Notes under the pieces: model-generated
Database searches by the model: none
What the model was told of the DNA's origin: nothing
Seen by the model: the letters and a program-made list of their open reading frames with translations, nothing else
Shown: positions 1-11,538 of the stretch, piece by piece
Layout of the letters: the number at the start of each line of letters is the position of its first letter
How positions within the stretch are numbered: the stretch's first letter is position 1
Translations under genes and position numbers: made by a program
Assembly: GCA_019137255.1 (NCBI GenBank)
Contig: WPDH01000082.1
Coordinates: forward strand, 1 to 64,000
Direction of reading: 5' to 3'
DNA length: 64,000 bases
Source of the DNA: Corinectria fuckeliana
Lineage: Eukaryota > Ascomycota > Sordariomycetes > Hypocreales > Nectriaceae

Positions 1-360
1 AAAAGGGTCAGCTTTTAAATAGTAATAAAATAATCTATATAAATAATATTAGTATTCTTAAAGTACTAATATTAAGTTAGATCTAAATCTACTAAATAGC
101 TTATTTAGAATTTAAAGTATATTTATATAGGTTTAATTATTAATTTATAAAATACTCTTTTTTTAGTTACTTATTTAATTTTTACTACTAAAAAGAAAAT
201 AAAGATAAAATAAGATATATAAAGTATTTAATTAAAAGAAAAATATAGTAGTAGTAAATAGCTAAAGTAATATATAATATAATTTTTAAAGTATTTTATA
301 TTAGGTATTACATCCTTTATAACTAGAATTAAAATATAGTAATAAAATAAGTACTACAAG
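1..360. repeat. AT-rich RIP-like repeat relic at window edge
   Basis: Extremely AT-rich sequence with almost no CpG or CpA and many TA steps. It changes abruptly to normal composition near 360-370. The composition matches the mutated retrotransposon block at 17.5-32.5 kb, so it is probably the end of another RIP-damaged repeat that continues outside the window. No coding remnant was recognised. Confidence 0.6.
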
Positions 361-688
361 TGGGCCTTTTTAAGTTGTCGGAACTTTTGCACACCACTGT
401 AGGCTAGGTAGGTACGGAGTAGTTGCTATTCAATGGAAAGTACTTACATACGGTAAGCTACCCGGGTACCTAAGCGTGGACCTGTGGATGCCCCTGCCGC
501 CCCTGCCGCCCCAGAGCTTCAGCCGCCAAGGTGCCCACCTACCTGGAAGGCTTGAACCAATAATTCTGCCTCGAGTACTTAATCTATCCCACCTCTCGCT
601 CTCCCGCCGCATACAGCCCCCAAACCAACATCACCAAAGAATCGTCTCCGCTCCGAGATCGTCGTCCAGCACTCGTCCCGAGCCAAAG

Positions 689-1657
689 ATGGCGTCCCTC
701 GCCAGCAGAAACGTGATGGCCGCCGCGCCTTACGTCCTGCGTCCTCCCAGCCCGCCCTTCATCCATATTCCCGCCATGGGCCCCGGCACCCCCCAAGATC
801 GAGTCCCCATCCTGATGCCCTCGTACGCCAACGTCAACTCCAGCCAGCTCACCAGCCGCGACCTCGACATCATCACCCAGAACGTCAAGCAGGTCGCCAC
901 CGACCGCGCCGCCGACTGGTCCTACGAGCAGCGCCGCGAGGCCCAGCCGCTGCTCGACTACATCTACTTGGGGCCCAACAGCGCCGGTCGCGACCGTGAC
1001 TTTCTCGAGCGCGAGGGCATCACCATGATCCTCGTTGTCCGCGACGCCCGCATGGCTGGCACCCCGCTCATGAGTATCGAAAAGGTCGCCCAGGCATTGA
1101 ACCTCCAAACCCACTACGTCAGCATCGAAGGTCCTCACCAGTTGATCAGCGAGTTTGCCAACACAGTCTCCGCCATCAACGACCATCTGCTCTTCGTCTA
1201 TCACAGCCAGGCCCAGGGTAGGAACCAAGACGGTCACTTGATTGTCGAGCCCTCGTCATTTCGCCGGGGGAAGGTCCTCATCACCTGCGAGACGGGCAAC
1301 GACCGCTCCGCCGCCATCGCGGCTGCCTACATAATGGCCATGTTCGGCAAGGACATGGTGACTACGGTCCAGTTTATCTGCATCCAACGTTTCTGTTGCT
1401 GCTTCGACGAAGATGTCAAGCGCAAACTCCAGTCTTGGGAGGATCTCCTCATGGCGCGGTCCCAGGTCGCCGCCATGTCGCAGGCCCCACCAGGCTTGGT
1501 CCCCAGCGTCGTGCAGACCGCTCCAAACGCGAAGCGACATATCGACGAGGTCATGGAAATGGATGAGGCATCTTTTGATGCCGCGAATGGGGAGATGACG
1601 GATCAGGATAGGTTCGCGGGAAGAAGTGCCTTTGTGCCCTTTGTGGACCAGTTGTGA
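689..1657 (+). CDS. Dual-specificity phosphatase-like protein (STYX/DSP fold)
   Basis: Single exon, 322 aa. The start at 689 is chosen because it has a good context (AAAGATGGCG) and follows a CT-rich leader. An in-frame ATG at 488 would add 67 low-complexity residues. Residues about 85-290 resemble a dual-specificity phosphatase. There is a YIYLGPNSAGRD stretch near the domain start, and a phosphate-loop signature CETGNDRS in which Cys200 and Arg206 keep the C-x5-R spacing. The histidine that normally precedes the cysteine is threonine. The family removes phosphate from Ser/Thr/Tyr or acts as a phospho-binding pseudophosphatase. Because Cys and Arg are kept, activity is possible, but the changed loop leaves it uncertain. 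No signal peptide or membrane segment is seen. Substrate unknown. Confidence 0.7.
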   Translation: MASLASRNVMAAAPYVLRPPSPPFIHIPAMGPGTPQDRVPILMPSYANVNSSQLTSRDLDIITQNVKQVATDRAADWSYEQRREAQPLLDYIYLGPNSAGRDRDFLEREGITMILVVRDARMAGTPLMSIEKVAQALNLQTHYVSIEGPHQLISEFANTVSAINDHLLFVYHSQAQGRNQDGHLIVEPSSFRRGKVLITCETGNDRSAAIAAAYIMAMFGKDMVTTVQFICIQRFCCCFDEDVKRKLQSWEDLLMARSQVAAMSQAPPGLVPSVVQTAPNAKRHIDEVMEMDEASFDAANGEMTDQDRFAGRSAFVPFVDQL

Positions 1658-2627
1658 CGGCGCATCGAGGACTACACGACGATGTGACTCTCCAAGTTGA
1701 GAAGATCTGTACGAACCAGGGGAAAAACTGCTTTGGGAGGTGTTCAGGGTCATCGGTGTAAGATGTTTGTTTAGATACCCAGCATTGCTAGAGCCTCATG
1801 TTAACTGAGAGCGAGATCCCGCTGATCTGAGGCACGCTATGACCGGAACTAGCTATATTAGTAGGCTTCGGTTATTAGACCGATCAAGCCATGAATCAAA
1901 TGAATAAAAAATGAATCGTGGACCTGAGAATTTGTGGACTTGGATAGTAGACGCGAGAGGTTCATCGAGGAGCTAGCCAGACTATCGAGACTTGGGAGGT
2001 CAACGGCGACTTGAGAGGAACAGCACATTCGGCCCAGAATGGACTCCTCGCCGCAGAGATACTAAGAGCAATTTATGCCCTCACGCCGTTGCAACCGAAA
2101 TCTATGTGCTCGTAGTTAAACCCTGACATCCTCGAGTTCGTCGTATGACATCACTTCAACTTAGTTTCAACCATTGAGAGGCCGTTTAACGCGGTCTGCC
2201 TATTCCTAATAGTATGTGTTCGCGTACCATGGACTATTCATTTCCCGGAGCTCGTCCTGAGTGGTCGCTGAGTGCGCCAGCTGACTATGATTCACTGACA
2301 ACCTATCTTCGACCTTGGTTGATCGGGGCAACACACCCAAGCTACTCACCACCTAGACTATGTTCTTTCGTCTACCTACTACTAGTATGCGCTCAGCTCA
2401 TTACAACATACATCAAGGATATCCGTTTAGACGCGTTGTTGTTAGCATCCGCGTTGTGTCCTCACCCCCGAACACACATCCCAACTCAGCATTCACCTTC
2501 TCGGGGCTTTGTTCACTTTCGCGCTCACTGGCAATGCACTATAATACTCACTTATCTCACTAATTCTCATGGACACTGACCTTTGAGTCTTACACTATCT
2601 CGCGATCAGTTCGCGTTGCTCAACCAA
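1658..2627. other. Intergenic region, no gene seen
   Basis: About 970 bp between the phosphatase-like gene and the 977-residue protein. The only open frames are short, lack family resemblance and start at non-ATG codons or inside low-complexity sequence. It probably holds the 3' end of the first gene and the promoter of the second. Confidence 0.5.
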
Positions 2628-5611
2628 ATGCCCGTCGCACGGCGCAAGACAATGGCTAGCCCAAGCCCTCCGGATCCAGCTGGGAGCCATCGCTCATCTA
2701 TGGAACCCACAACACGAAGCTATTGCAATTCGCAGTTCCAGCCGATGTCCGACTTTGACTCCTTTTCGTCTCAGGTCTCGCCGTACTTGGCATCGCGACC
2801 GAGTTGCGACTCAGGAGCGCTCACTGCGGAGAACACTCCTCGATTAATGACCTCGAGTCTCAGCAGGGCAACCAACACGCCGGTTATAGCTCGCGCGCTC
2901 AACCCTAATTTTGCGTCCTTCTCAGACGGGGTCCATATGGGATGTCCAGGTGAGTGAAGTCATTGTCGCCCGCTGCTGCGCTGTTCTAATGTTCGCTAGC
3001 TACCCCTGAATACGACTGCCACGATCTCGGCATCACTTTCAGCATGATCCGACTCTCCGACGTCCAAGCCAGTATCGACTCGCTCGCCCACCCTCTTGTC
3101 GCAAAGATATCCGCCCGGGGGCTCTCGTACCCGGAAAAGGACGTCGTGAGCGCCATCTTCGAGCCGGATCTGATCGACTGGGGCTCGGAACCCGAAACCG
3201 AGCCGGAACAGAGCCACTCCCCGAGCTGCGCCCAAAGACGGCCAGCGCCCCTCTCCCGCAGAGCGTCTCCCGCGGCCGAAGACGAGCCGCGTCCCATCGG
3301 CTGGGACGACCTCACCTGGGGCGTCAAATGGGTCATCGTCAAGATCTTGGACGCCACCAACCGCTTCGCCAAGACCGTCACCATGGTCCTGCGCCTCACC
3401 CGCTCCCAGGTCCGCGACTTCGTCGCCGTCTACACGGCCGAGTCCCAGCTGTGGCAGGCCTACGAGCAGCAGGTCAACATGATCCCCTGGCAGGACATGC
3501 TGCTGCACGCCGCCGAGACGAAGACGAGCGTCGTCAGGATGATCCACGACAACCGCCCCGCGCTGAGTACCGACAACATCTCGCAGCGCGACATCGACCG
3601 AGGGTGCGCGTTCCTGCGCGACAGGCGCCTGGGGAGCTGTGCGCGTGAGCTTGAAGGCTGGGCCGGCGCGGACATGGTGGACTTTCTGGCGTTGACGCTG
3701 GAGTGGGACATCTTGCAGGACTGTCTGGACCACAGGCTTCTCACGAATGCTGTTGAGAAGGGGTATCTGGACTTGGAGTCGCTTCGAAAGTATATAACCC
3801 CAAAGCCAGAGCCAGCTCCCCCGCGACCTGAGAGTCCATTCTTGGGGACTGTGAAGGGCGCGTCGTCGCTACAGGACGAGCCAGAGCCAAGGCCAGAGAG
3901 ACCCGGCATCGCAGGAACAGGAACAGAAACAGGACCAGGAACAGGACCAGGACCAGAAAAAGGAACAGCAAAAGCGAGTCTTCAGAACCCATCGACCTCT
4001 CAAGCACAGCCCAAGAGAAAGCCAGCTACGAGCCGCCCAGAGTCCCAAGAGTTGAAGCTCAAGGCCCCCACGTCACGGGAGAACATCGAGTTGCGCAGCG
4101 CCGCCTCCCGCCATTTTCCTCAAGCCTTGCGCTACCTCGACGGCGAGAGTGTGTCCACCCTCGTCGAAGAAGATCGGCCTGCGAAGCCGCATCGACCTGC
4201 GGCGGCTGTGCCCCCGGCCCATACTCAGAGGGCCGCTGCGCTTCCTGCTCAGGGGAAGCCGGGTCGCAAAGCCTGTCGCCCCGACAAGGCCGTCGCGCCT
4301 GCGAAACGTGGACGGCCCAAAGCTACGCGCGCGACAGGGACGCCAGGTGCTGAAGAATCGCCTACTCCGAAGAAGGCGAAGAAGGGAAACAAGGCCAATC
4401 AAGCCCAGACTAAGGGACGGGCCGCAGCGCTGACAGTCCACCTCCCGCCACCTCAGCCCTGTCGAACACCGCAGGACTCTCTCTCCGCGGTGGCGAGCTA
4501 CATGGCGAGGGCTTCCGAGGGCCCGGATCGACGACACTTGGCGTCGGCGATTTCAGACGCGGTCTCGGTCGGATACAACTCGATCAAGGCCTCGTTCAAT
4601 GCCCAGGGCTCACAGAACGGGCTGCCTCAGGCCGGAAGCATTGGGACCTCGCCCAGAGAAACGAAGAAACCTGTTCCTTGCGACGAGCTCCGGAATAGGC
4701 TGAACGCCAATTTCGCGCCGCATCTCCAGCTACCTGCCAAATACGGCCCCAATGGCAGAAAGCGAGCGGTTTCGGTAACAGATGGTGAGGAGGAGGATGG
4801 GTTACAAGACGTTGTCGTCCGGGAGGCGGAGCCTGACTCTGACTACCAGCCAAGGAGTTCGCGGAAGAAGAAGACGCCCAAGAAGCCCACGGCTGGCCCT
4901 ATACGGAAGAACGTGCAGATCAAGGACAGCCAAAGCACAACAAACAATGACGAGGTGACTGGGCCATCCGATGGCTCTCAACGACCCGATGGGCAAAGGC
5001 AGTTGAACACATCACCAACTCGCCTCACAGTAATCAACGTTCCTAACCTACGAGGCTCAGAGAACGGCCGTCCTTTGTCCGCATCTAGCACCGTTTCAAC
5101 TCAACCATCCACCCCAACAACGCCGGCCAAGCACGAGCATCTGTTTGGCATGTACAGAAACACCCTGCTCCATAATTCTCTCGCCCGCACCGACCGTGTC
5201 TTTTATGCCTGGTCCGCCGACGAAGCAACCTTTGCTGCCATCTCGGGCAGGGCCCATTTCGCACAGAGAGCCGACCGCCTCGTCCCTGCTCCAGCGGACG
5301 TTGCAGCCAGCCCCGTGGACAAAGCCAAGGAGTTGGAAGAGCTGCGCAGGCTGAAGCACGAGTTTGCCGGAGTTGAGGAGGGCCAGAAGGCCAGCGTGGC
5401 ACAGGACGCCAAACACGCCAAGTTTGCCGGTTGCGCCGACGTGGCCGTGTACGCGGGACAGGCTGACGAGGCTTACTTTGCTGTAAAGGTGACAGGGCGG
5501 ACGGAAGCTAGAGGTAATGGGCACGGGGAGGGAGTTGTAAGAGGTGGCGAAGAAGGGAGGGATGTTGACAACGAGGACACGCCAATGCCTGACGCTCCTG
5601 ATGAGGTCTGA
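2628..5611 (+). CDS. Large disordered protein with AT-hook-like motif, function unknown
   Basis: Two exons (2628-2949, 3000-5611) joined by a 50-bp intron (GTGAGT ... CTAAT ... CTAG). Splicing restores one frame of 977 aa. The family was not recognised. Residues about 120-360 look folded: Trp-rich, with stretches such as WDDLTWGVKWVIVKI. The rest is Pro/Lys/Ser-rich and probably disordered. A short Gly/Thr/Pro repeat lies near 3911-3965. RGRPK at residues 544-548 matches the core of an AT-hook, and Lys-rich runs (TPKKAKKGNK, SRKKKTPKK) could be nuclear signals. The last about 130 residues contain degenerate Ala/Phe/Asp units of the type ADEATFA, KFAGCAD and ADEAYFA. A nuclear, DNA-associated role is inference only. 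Confidence 0.65.
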
Positions 5612-6559
5612 AGCAAAACAACAGTGCGTTGGGTTGGACCTTTACTTGCTGACGTGGTGTGATTCCTACTGGGCGTTGGGATCTTTGTACGATGTCTACG
5701 GCCTTGCTCCACAGGGGTGGCTTTGTATGAGTGATGTGGGATTGTAATCTGTTAGTCGAGGGGGGCCTTTCTTCAGGACAGGCTGATCCCTACACAACGA
5801 GCTTGATGCGATGATACGAAATAATGCGCAAAGAAGGGCTTGCAGGCGGACTGCACTTGGAAAGTCAATTAATCACAGTGAAATTAGTCAATATTTCACA
5901 GAGTCTGGGGTTGCGAGTGGAACATGGTGATGCGCAGGGTTGACAGAGTATAAGCTGTAGACCGAAACAAAGCAGTGAAATCCAAGTTCGGAGAACAATT
6001 GTACGCCGTAGTTATAACTGACAAAACAAAGGAATAGTGCCGGCCTCTCTCACTCGAGGCGATGTAAAGCACAATAGTCCCACGGGTGTGATTATGCAGT
6101 GGCCCGTAGACTCCCCCCGAGAATGCCTTGTGATGTATTGTTTGCTCGGCAACGATTCACCACTGCAGCCACCCGTTGCGTGTTCTCTGCGCAGACAAGA
6201 TGCATGCAAACCGAGAGAATTGTTTGTCCGAGCGCAAGAGAAGACTTTTCGCAGTTCAAGTTTTTTAGGAACATCATGTGATCAGAGGAAAGCTGCGTGA
6301 TGTAGATAGTGGTTTGTTTCTTTTGCCTGCCACCTGCCCGCCATCTGCCATCTGCAGCCTTATGCTAACACTAAGGCCCTATAGTGAGAGCGTCTGACTT
6401 CTCATCTTCTCTTCATACTACACTTCGCCATCTCAGCATCGGGGTGCATCATCAAGTCGAGGCTTAAGATTGCTCAAGGCCTCCTCTTTAGATAACATCT
6501 CTCTGCTTCCACCGTTTGAATTCCGCGCGCGTTGATCAGGGCTCCTAAACATCAATCCG
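5612..6559. other. Intergenic region upstream of the Dicer-like gene
   Basis: About 950 bp with no supported gene. The last 150 bp before the Dicer start are pyrimidine-rich (CT-rich), as is common in fungal core promoters and leaders. No recognisable regulatory site was found. Confidence 0.5.
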
Positions 6560-9500
6560 ATGGATTCGGACGACCTCATGAGCTTCTCGCTCGCAGCGCA
6601 GATCTCGCCGCTCGCAACCTCAGCAAATGCTCTCAGCAACACCGAACCCAGCCTCGACGAGAAGCAGCCGCTCAGCAGCACCCAAGCCGCCAAGCCAACA
6701 TCTCCCGTCGGCAAAGCCAAGGACATCTGCAATGCTGAACCTGAAGACCAGCCCGAGGATGTCGAATCCGACGACGAAGACGATGATGAATACCGCCTGG
6801 CAGTCAACCCCGAGCGGCCAAGGAAGGTAACGGAGAAGAAGCGTCTCGACACTGCTGCCTTCCAATCGTGGATCGCCAAGAACCAGCGCGAAGTCGTCAA
6901 GAACTCGAAACGCTCAGCCAAGGACCTGGCATACCAGTCCGTCGCTCATATAGTCAAACAGAGCGAGGACAAGAAGATCATCGCCACTCCCAGAGAGTAC
7001 CAGACCGAGCTGTTTGAGCGGGCCAAGACGAAGAACACCATCGTGGTTCTCGACACGGGTATGCCACTGCGCCCGTCGGCAACTTTGCTGCTTTTCTGAC
7101 AGCTTCTAGGTTCTGGTAAAACACTCATCGCCGCTCTTCTTCTGAGACACACCCTCGACCAAGAGCTGGAAGACCGCTCCGTTGGAAAGCACAAGAAAGT
7201 CGCCTTCTTCGTGGTCGAGAAGGTCGCCCTGTGCTTCCAGCAGTATGCCGTCCTCAGCTGCAACCTGGAACACCCCATCGCCAAGTTCTTCGGCGACATG
7301 ACGGGCATCATGAAGACCAAGGGGTTCTGGGATACGCAGTTCAGCGAGAACATGGTCGTCGTGTGCACGGCTCAGATCCTCCTCGATTGTCTCGGCAGCG
7401 GCTTCATCCGGATGAGCCAGATCAACCTGCTCGTCTTCGACGAGGCCCACCATACGAAGAAGAACCACCCGTACGCGCTCATCATCAAGAACCACTACAT
7501 ACGCGAGACCCGAGAACGACCCCGCATCCTGGGCATGACGGCTTCGCCCGTCGACTGTCGGACGAAGGACGTCAAGGTGGCGGCTGCCGAGCTGGAAAGC
7601 ATGCTCTGCAGCGAGATCGCAACCGTCTCCGACGAGGTCATGACGGATACCAATGCCCAGAGACAAAAGGTGGTCGAAACAAAAGAGACGTACGAGCGAT
7701 TGGAGTTCCCCGAGGAGTCCGTCACCGCGCTGTGGCGGCGCATCTCCGAGCAGGTCTCGCGCAACGCCCAGTTCCGCGCTCTGCTCGAGTTCACCAAGGA
7801 AGCCTCTTCCACCCTGGGACCCTGGTGCGCCGACCGGTACTGGAAGCTGCTCATCACTAAGAGCGAGATGAAGCGCCTCGCGGCCCGGACCGACCGGGAC
7901 TTTGCGCAGGACTTCGCATCGACGCAAGCGGAGCGCGCCACGGATGCGATCCAGACGGTGCAGACGGTGATTGAGGAGCATAAACTAGGAACGGCCGAGC
8001 CGGACTCCAAGCAGTTGTCCTCAAAGGTCAGGCAGCTGCATAGCATTCTACGAGAGGCGTTCGGCGCCCGTGGAACAAGTCGCTGCATCGTCTTTGTGGA
8101 AAAGAGACATACGGCCTGCCTCCTCGCAGATCTGTTTACGCAGCCGGAAATGCGTATCCCGGGCATGACGGTTGCGTACATGGTGATTAGACCTCACTCA
8201 ACACGCCGGAGACCACTAGCTAACAAGGCTTACAGGTCGGTTGCCAGTCGACCACGTCGAATCTCGGCAACATGTCCTTCCGCGACCAATTCCTGACGCT
8301 CCAGCGCTTCAAACGCGGCGAAACAAACTGCCTGTTCGCCACGCCCGTCGCCGAGGAGGGCATCGACATCCCCCAATGCGACATCGTCATCCGCTTCGAC
8401 CTCTACAACTCGGTGATCCAGTACCTCCAGTCCAAGGGCCGAGCCCGGCAGGAAAACTCAAGGTACATCAGCATGGTCGAGGAGGGCAACATGCGGCACA
8501 TGCGCGGCCTCCACCAGGCAACCCGAGATGCCACTGCTCTTCGCCGCTTCTGCTCCGCCCTCCCGGCCGACCGCAAACTGCAGGACCCGAGCATCGACGC
8601 CGCGGCGGCCGCGCAGTATGAGCAGGTTGGCCAGAAGGTCTACGAAGTGCCGTCCACGGGGGCACGCCTGACGTACTCGCACAGCCTCGACGTCCTGGCC
8701 AGGTTCGTGTCGTCCCTGTCGGCGGCGGACATGAGCTTGAAGCCCGAGTTCATTGTCACCACTTTTGGGTCCAAGTTCATCGCCGACGTCATCCTTCCCG
8801 ACTCCTCGCCCATCAAGTCCATGTCTGGTTTCCCGCAGCGGAGCAAGATGCTGGCGCGGTGCTCGGCGGCTTTTGAGGCGTGCGTGGAGCTGATCCAGAA
8901 GACGTACATCAACGAGCACTTCCAGCCCGTGTTCGCGAGAAAACTACCTGCGATGCGCAATGCCCGGCTAGCCGTCAGCTCCAACAAGAAGGCCGAGTAC
9001 AAGATGCTTCTCAAGCCGAAGATGTGGTCCGAGGTGGGAACTAAGACTCCATCCAAGCTATTCGTCACGGCCATCGTGCTTGAGAACCCAGATGCCCTCG
9101 GACGGCGCAGTCGACCACTCCTTTTAGTTTCGCGGCAGAAGATGCATCAGATACCGAGCATCCCGCTGTTCTTCGGCAACGGCCGCTCGTCTCTGGCGAA
9201 GCTGGCTATGAGCGAAGAGCCGGTCAGCGTAACTGCGGAGGGCGTCGAGGGGCTTGCTAAGTTCACGCTCAAGGTCTTTGCCGATGTCTTCAGCAAGGAG
9301 TACGACGCCAGCTCCGAAGAGATTCCTTACTTCCTAGCCCCTTGCGTCGAGGACCACGGGCAAGTGGTGGCAGGAGAGCCGGCCCAGATCGACTGGGCAG
9401 TGGTGAAGACGGTCAGGGACAACGAAACACTCGACTGGGAGAACGCGCCCGAAGACTTCTTCCAAGACAAGCTTGTCACCGATCCTCATGACGGCTCCCG

Positions 9501-11438
9501 AAAGCTGGTCATCAACGGCGTCAACAGATCGCTGCGGCCGTCAGACCCAACTCCCGAGGGTGTGCCTGAGCACAAAGGACGGGCCTACCGATTCGTCGAG
9601 CGGACCATCAAGCAGTACAGCAACAGTCTGTGGCTCAAGGCTCGCCAGAGGGCGCAGTGGCGAGACGACCAGCCCGTGGTGAATGCCGAGCTGCTGTCGC
9701 TGCGTCGGAACTTGTTGGACGAGTTCCAGGTCGACGAGGACATCAACACCGAGTGCTTCGTCATCTTGGAGGCACTCCATGTGTCGCCGGTAAGTAAGCG
9801 CGCCTCTTCACCGCGAACAGTACTGACATACCGCAGCTTCCCATGGACGTCGTCTCCATGGCCATGACCTTCCCCGCCATCATCCACCGCATCGACTCGG
9901 TCCTCATCTGCCTCGACGCGTGCTCCCTCCTCGGCCTGGCCATCAAGCCCAGCCTGGCCCTCGAAGCCCTCACCAAGGACAGCGACAACACGGGCGACCA
10001 CAACGAGGAGGACATCAACTTCCAGGCCGGCATGGGCAACAACTACGAGCGCCTGGAGTTCCTCGGCGATACGTTCCTCAAGATGGCCACGACCATCGCC
10101 CTCTTCACGCTCATCCCCGAGAGCAACGAGTTCGAGTACCACGTCGAGCGCATGCTCCTCATCTGCAACCAGAACCTCTTCAACCACGCCGTCGACCGCA
10201 GGCTGCAGGAGTTTGTGCGCTCCAAGTCGCTCGACCGCAGGACCTGGTATCCCGCCCTCAAGCTGAAGAAGGGCAAGGCGGCCAAGACGGAGATGCGGCA
10301 CAACCTCGCCGACAAGTCCGTCGCCGACGTGTGCGAGGCCCTCATCGGCGCGGCGTACGTCACCACCGACGCCGGCGACTTCGACATGGCGGTCAAGGCC
10401 GTGACGCAGATGGTCAAGAACAAGAACCACCAGATGCAGAGCTTCAGCGACTACTACGCCGGGTTCCGGGTGCCGCCGTGGCAGTCCGGTCCCAGCACCG
10501 CGGCGCAGCGCTTCGTCGTCGAGCAGGTCGCCCGCGCCACCGGCTACTCGTTCTCCTCGGCGGCGCTGCTCCGGAGCGCCTTCAAGCACCCGTCGTACCC
10601 CTACGAGCCCATCCCCAACTACCAGCGCCTCGAGTTCCTCGGCGACGCGCTGCTGGACATGGCCATCGTCGACTACCTCTTCAAGCGCTACCCCGCGGCC
10701 GACCCCCAGTGGCTGACGGAGCACAAGATGGCCATGGCCTCGAACCAGTTCCTGGGCTGCGTGTGCGTCCAGCTCAAGCTGCACAAGCACCTGCTCATCA
10801 CGACGGCGGCCTTCATCGGCCAGATCAGCGAGTACGTGGGCGAGCTCGAGCAGGCCGAAGCGGCGGCGCGCGAAGAAGCCGAGACAGCAGGCGCCGCGAT
10901 GCGCCGCAACTTCTGGCTCAGCGCCTCGCAGCCGCCCAAGGCGCTCCCGGACATGGTGGAGGCGCTCATCGGCGCCATGTTCGTCGACTCGCGGTACGAC
11001 TACGGCGTCGTGGTCGGCTTCTTCACGCGCTTCGTGCAGCCGTACTTCGAGGACATGGCGCTGTACGACGCGTTTGGGGCGCGGCACCCGGTGACGTCCC
11101 TGGCGCGCAAGATGCAGAGCGAGCTGCAGTGCACGCAGTGGCGCCTCTGCACGTCCAACGTGCCGTGCGCCGTCGACGAGGGCGTGCGCGCCGTGACGGA
11201 GAGCGACGTGGTGTGCGCGTTGATGGTCCACGGCGACGTCTTCGCGCACGCCACGTCCAAGAGCGGCCGCTACGCCAAGATTGCCGTCGCGAAGAGGGCG
11301 CTGGAGAAGATGAGGGAGCTCGGCGGTGCGGCCAAGGCGGCCATGGGGTGCGACTGCGCGAATGCCGACGGCGACGTGACGATGAAGGACGGAGACGATG
11401 CGGACGAGGAGGACCAGCCTTATGGGACGGCAGTCTGA
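6560..11438 (+). CDS. dcl1: Dicer-like ribonuclease III (DCL-1 type)
   Basis: Four exons: 6560-7058, 7110-8182, 8236-9789 and 9837-11438, with introns of 51, 53 and 47 bp. All phases agree, giving 1575 aa. Order of domains: N-terminal helicase with Walker A GSGKT (167-171) and DEAHH (277-281); helicase C region ending in QSKGRARQ (589-596); Dicer dimerisation domain near 660-720; RNase IIIa with YERLEFLGD at 1112; RNase IIIb with YQRLEFLGD at 1304; a C-terminal dsRNA-binding-like part ending near a CDC motif (1547-1549). Dicers cut long dsRNA into small RNAs for RNA silencing. Length, the CDC tail and the helicase text fit the fungal DCL-1 branch rather than DCL-2; that assignment is from family knowledge. 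The gene appears intact. A tRNA begins 28 bp after its stop. Confidence 0.93.
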
Positions 11439-11466
11439 GCATCAACGCCCATCCAAGCAACTCCAA

Positions 11467-11538
11467 GCCCGCTTGGCCCAGTGGTAAGGCGTCCCACTCG
11501 TAATGGGAAGATCGACGGTTCAATTCCGTCAGTGGGCA
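11467..11538 (+). tRNA. tRNA-Thr (anticodon CGU)
   Basis: A 72-nt cloverleaf without intron. The 7-bp acceptor stem GCCCGCT/AGTGGGC has one G-U pair. The anticodon stem TCCCA/TGGGA closes the loop CTCGTAA, with anticodon CGT at 11499-11501. The T arm GACGG-TTCAATT-CCGTC is perfect, and the discriminator base is A. The anticodon reads ACG, so threonine. It sits 28 bp downstream of the Dicer-like stop codon on the same strand. Confidence 0.95.

Noticed and set aside
411..421. TACGGAGTA-type motif, also seen as TACTCCGTA at 15371-15379
   Set aside because: Short near-palindrome that recurs in many fungal intergenic regions. Two copies in 64 kb give no evidence of function.
2214..2579. 121-codon plus frame upstream of the AT-hook-type gene
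   Set aside because: No family resemblance, and the leader is compositionally non-coding. More likely promoter sequence.
9585..11503. 554-codon minus frame and 527-codon second plus frame over the Dicer RNase III region
   Set aside because: Both are shadows of the intact dcl1 exon 4. Their products are Arg/Ala/Val-rich low-complexity text with no domain.
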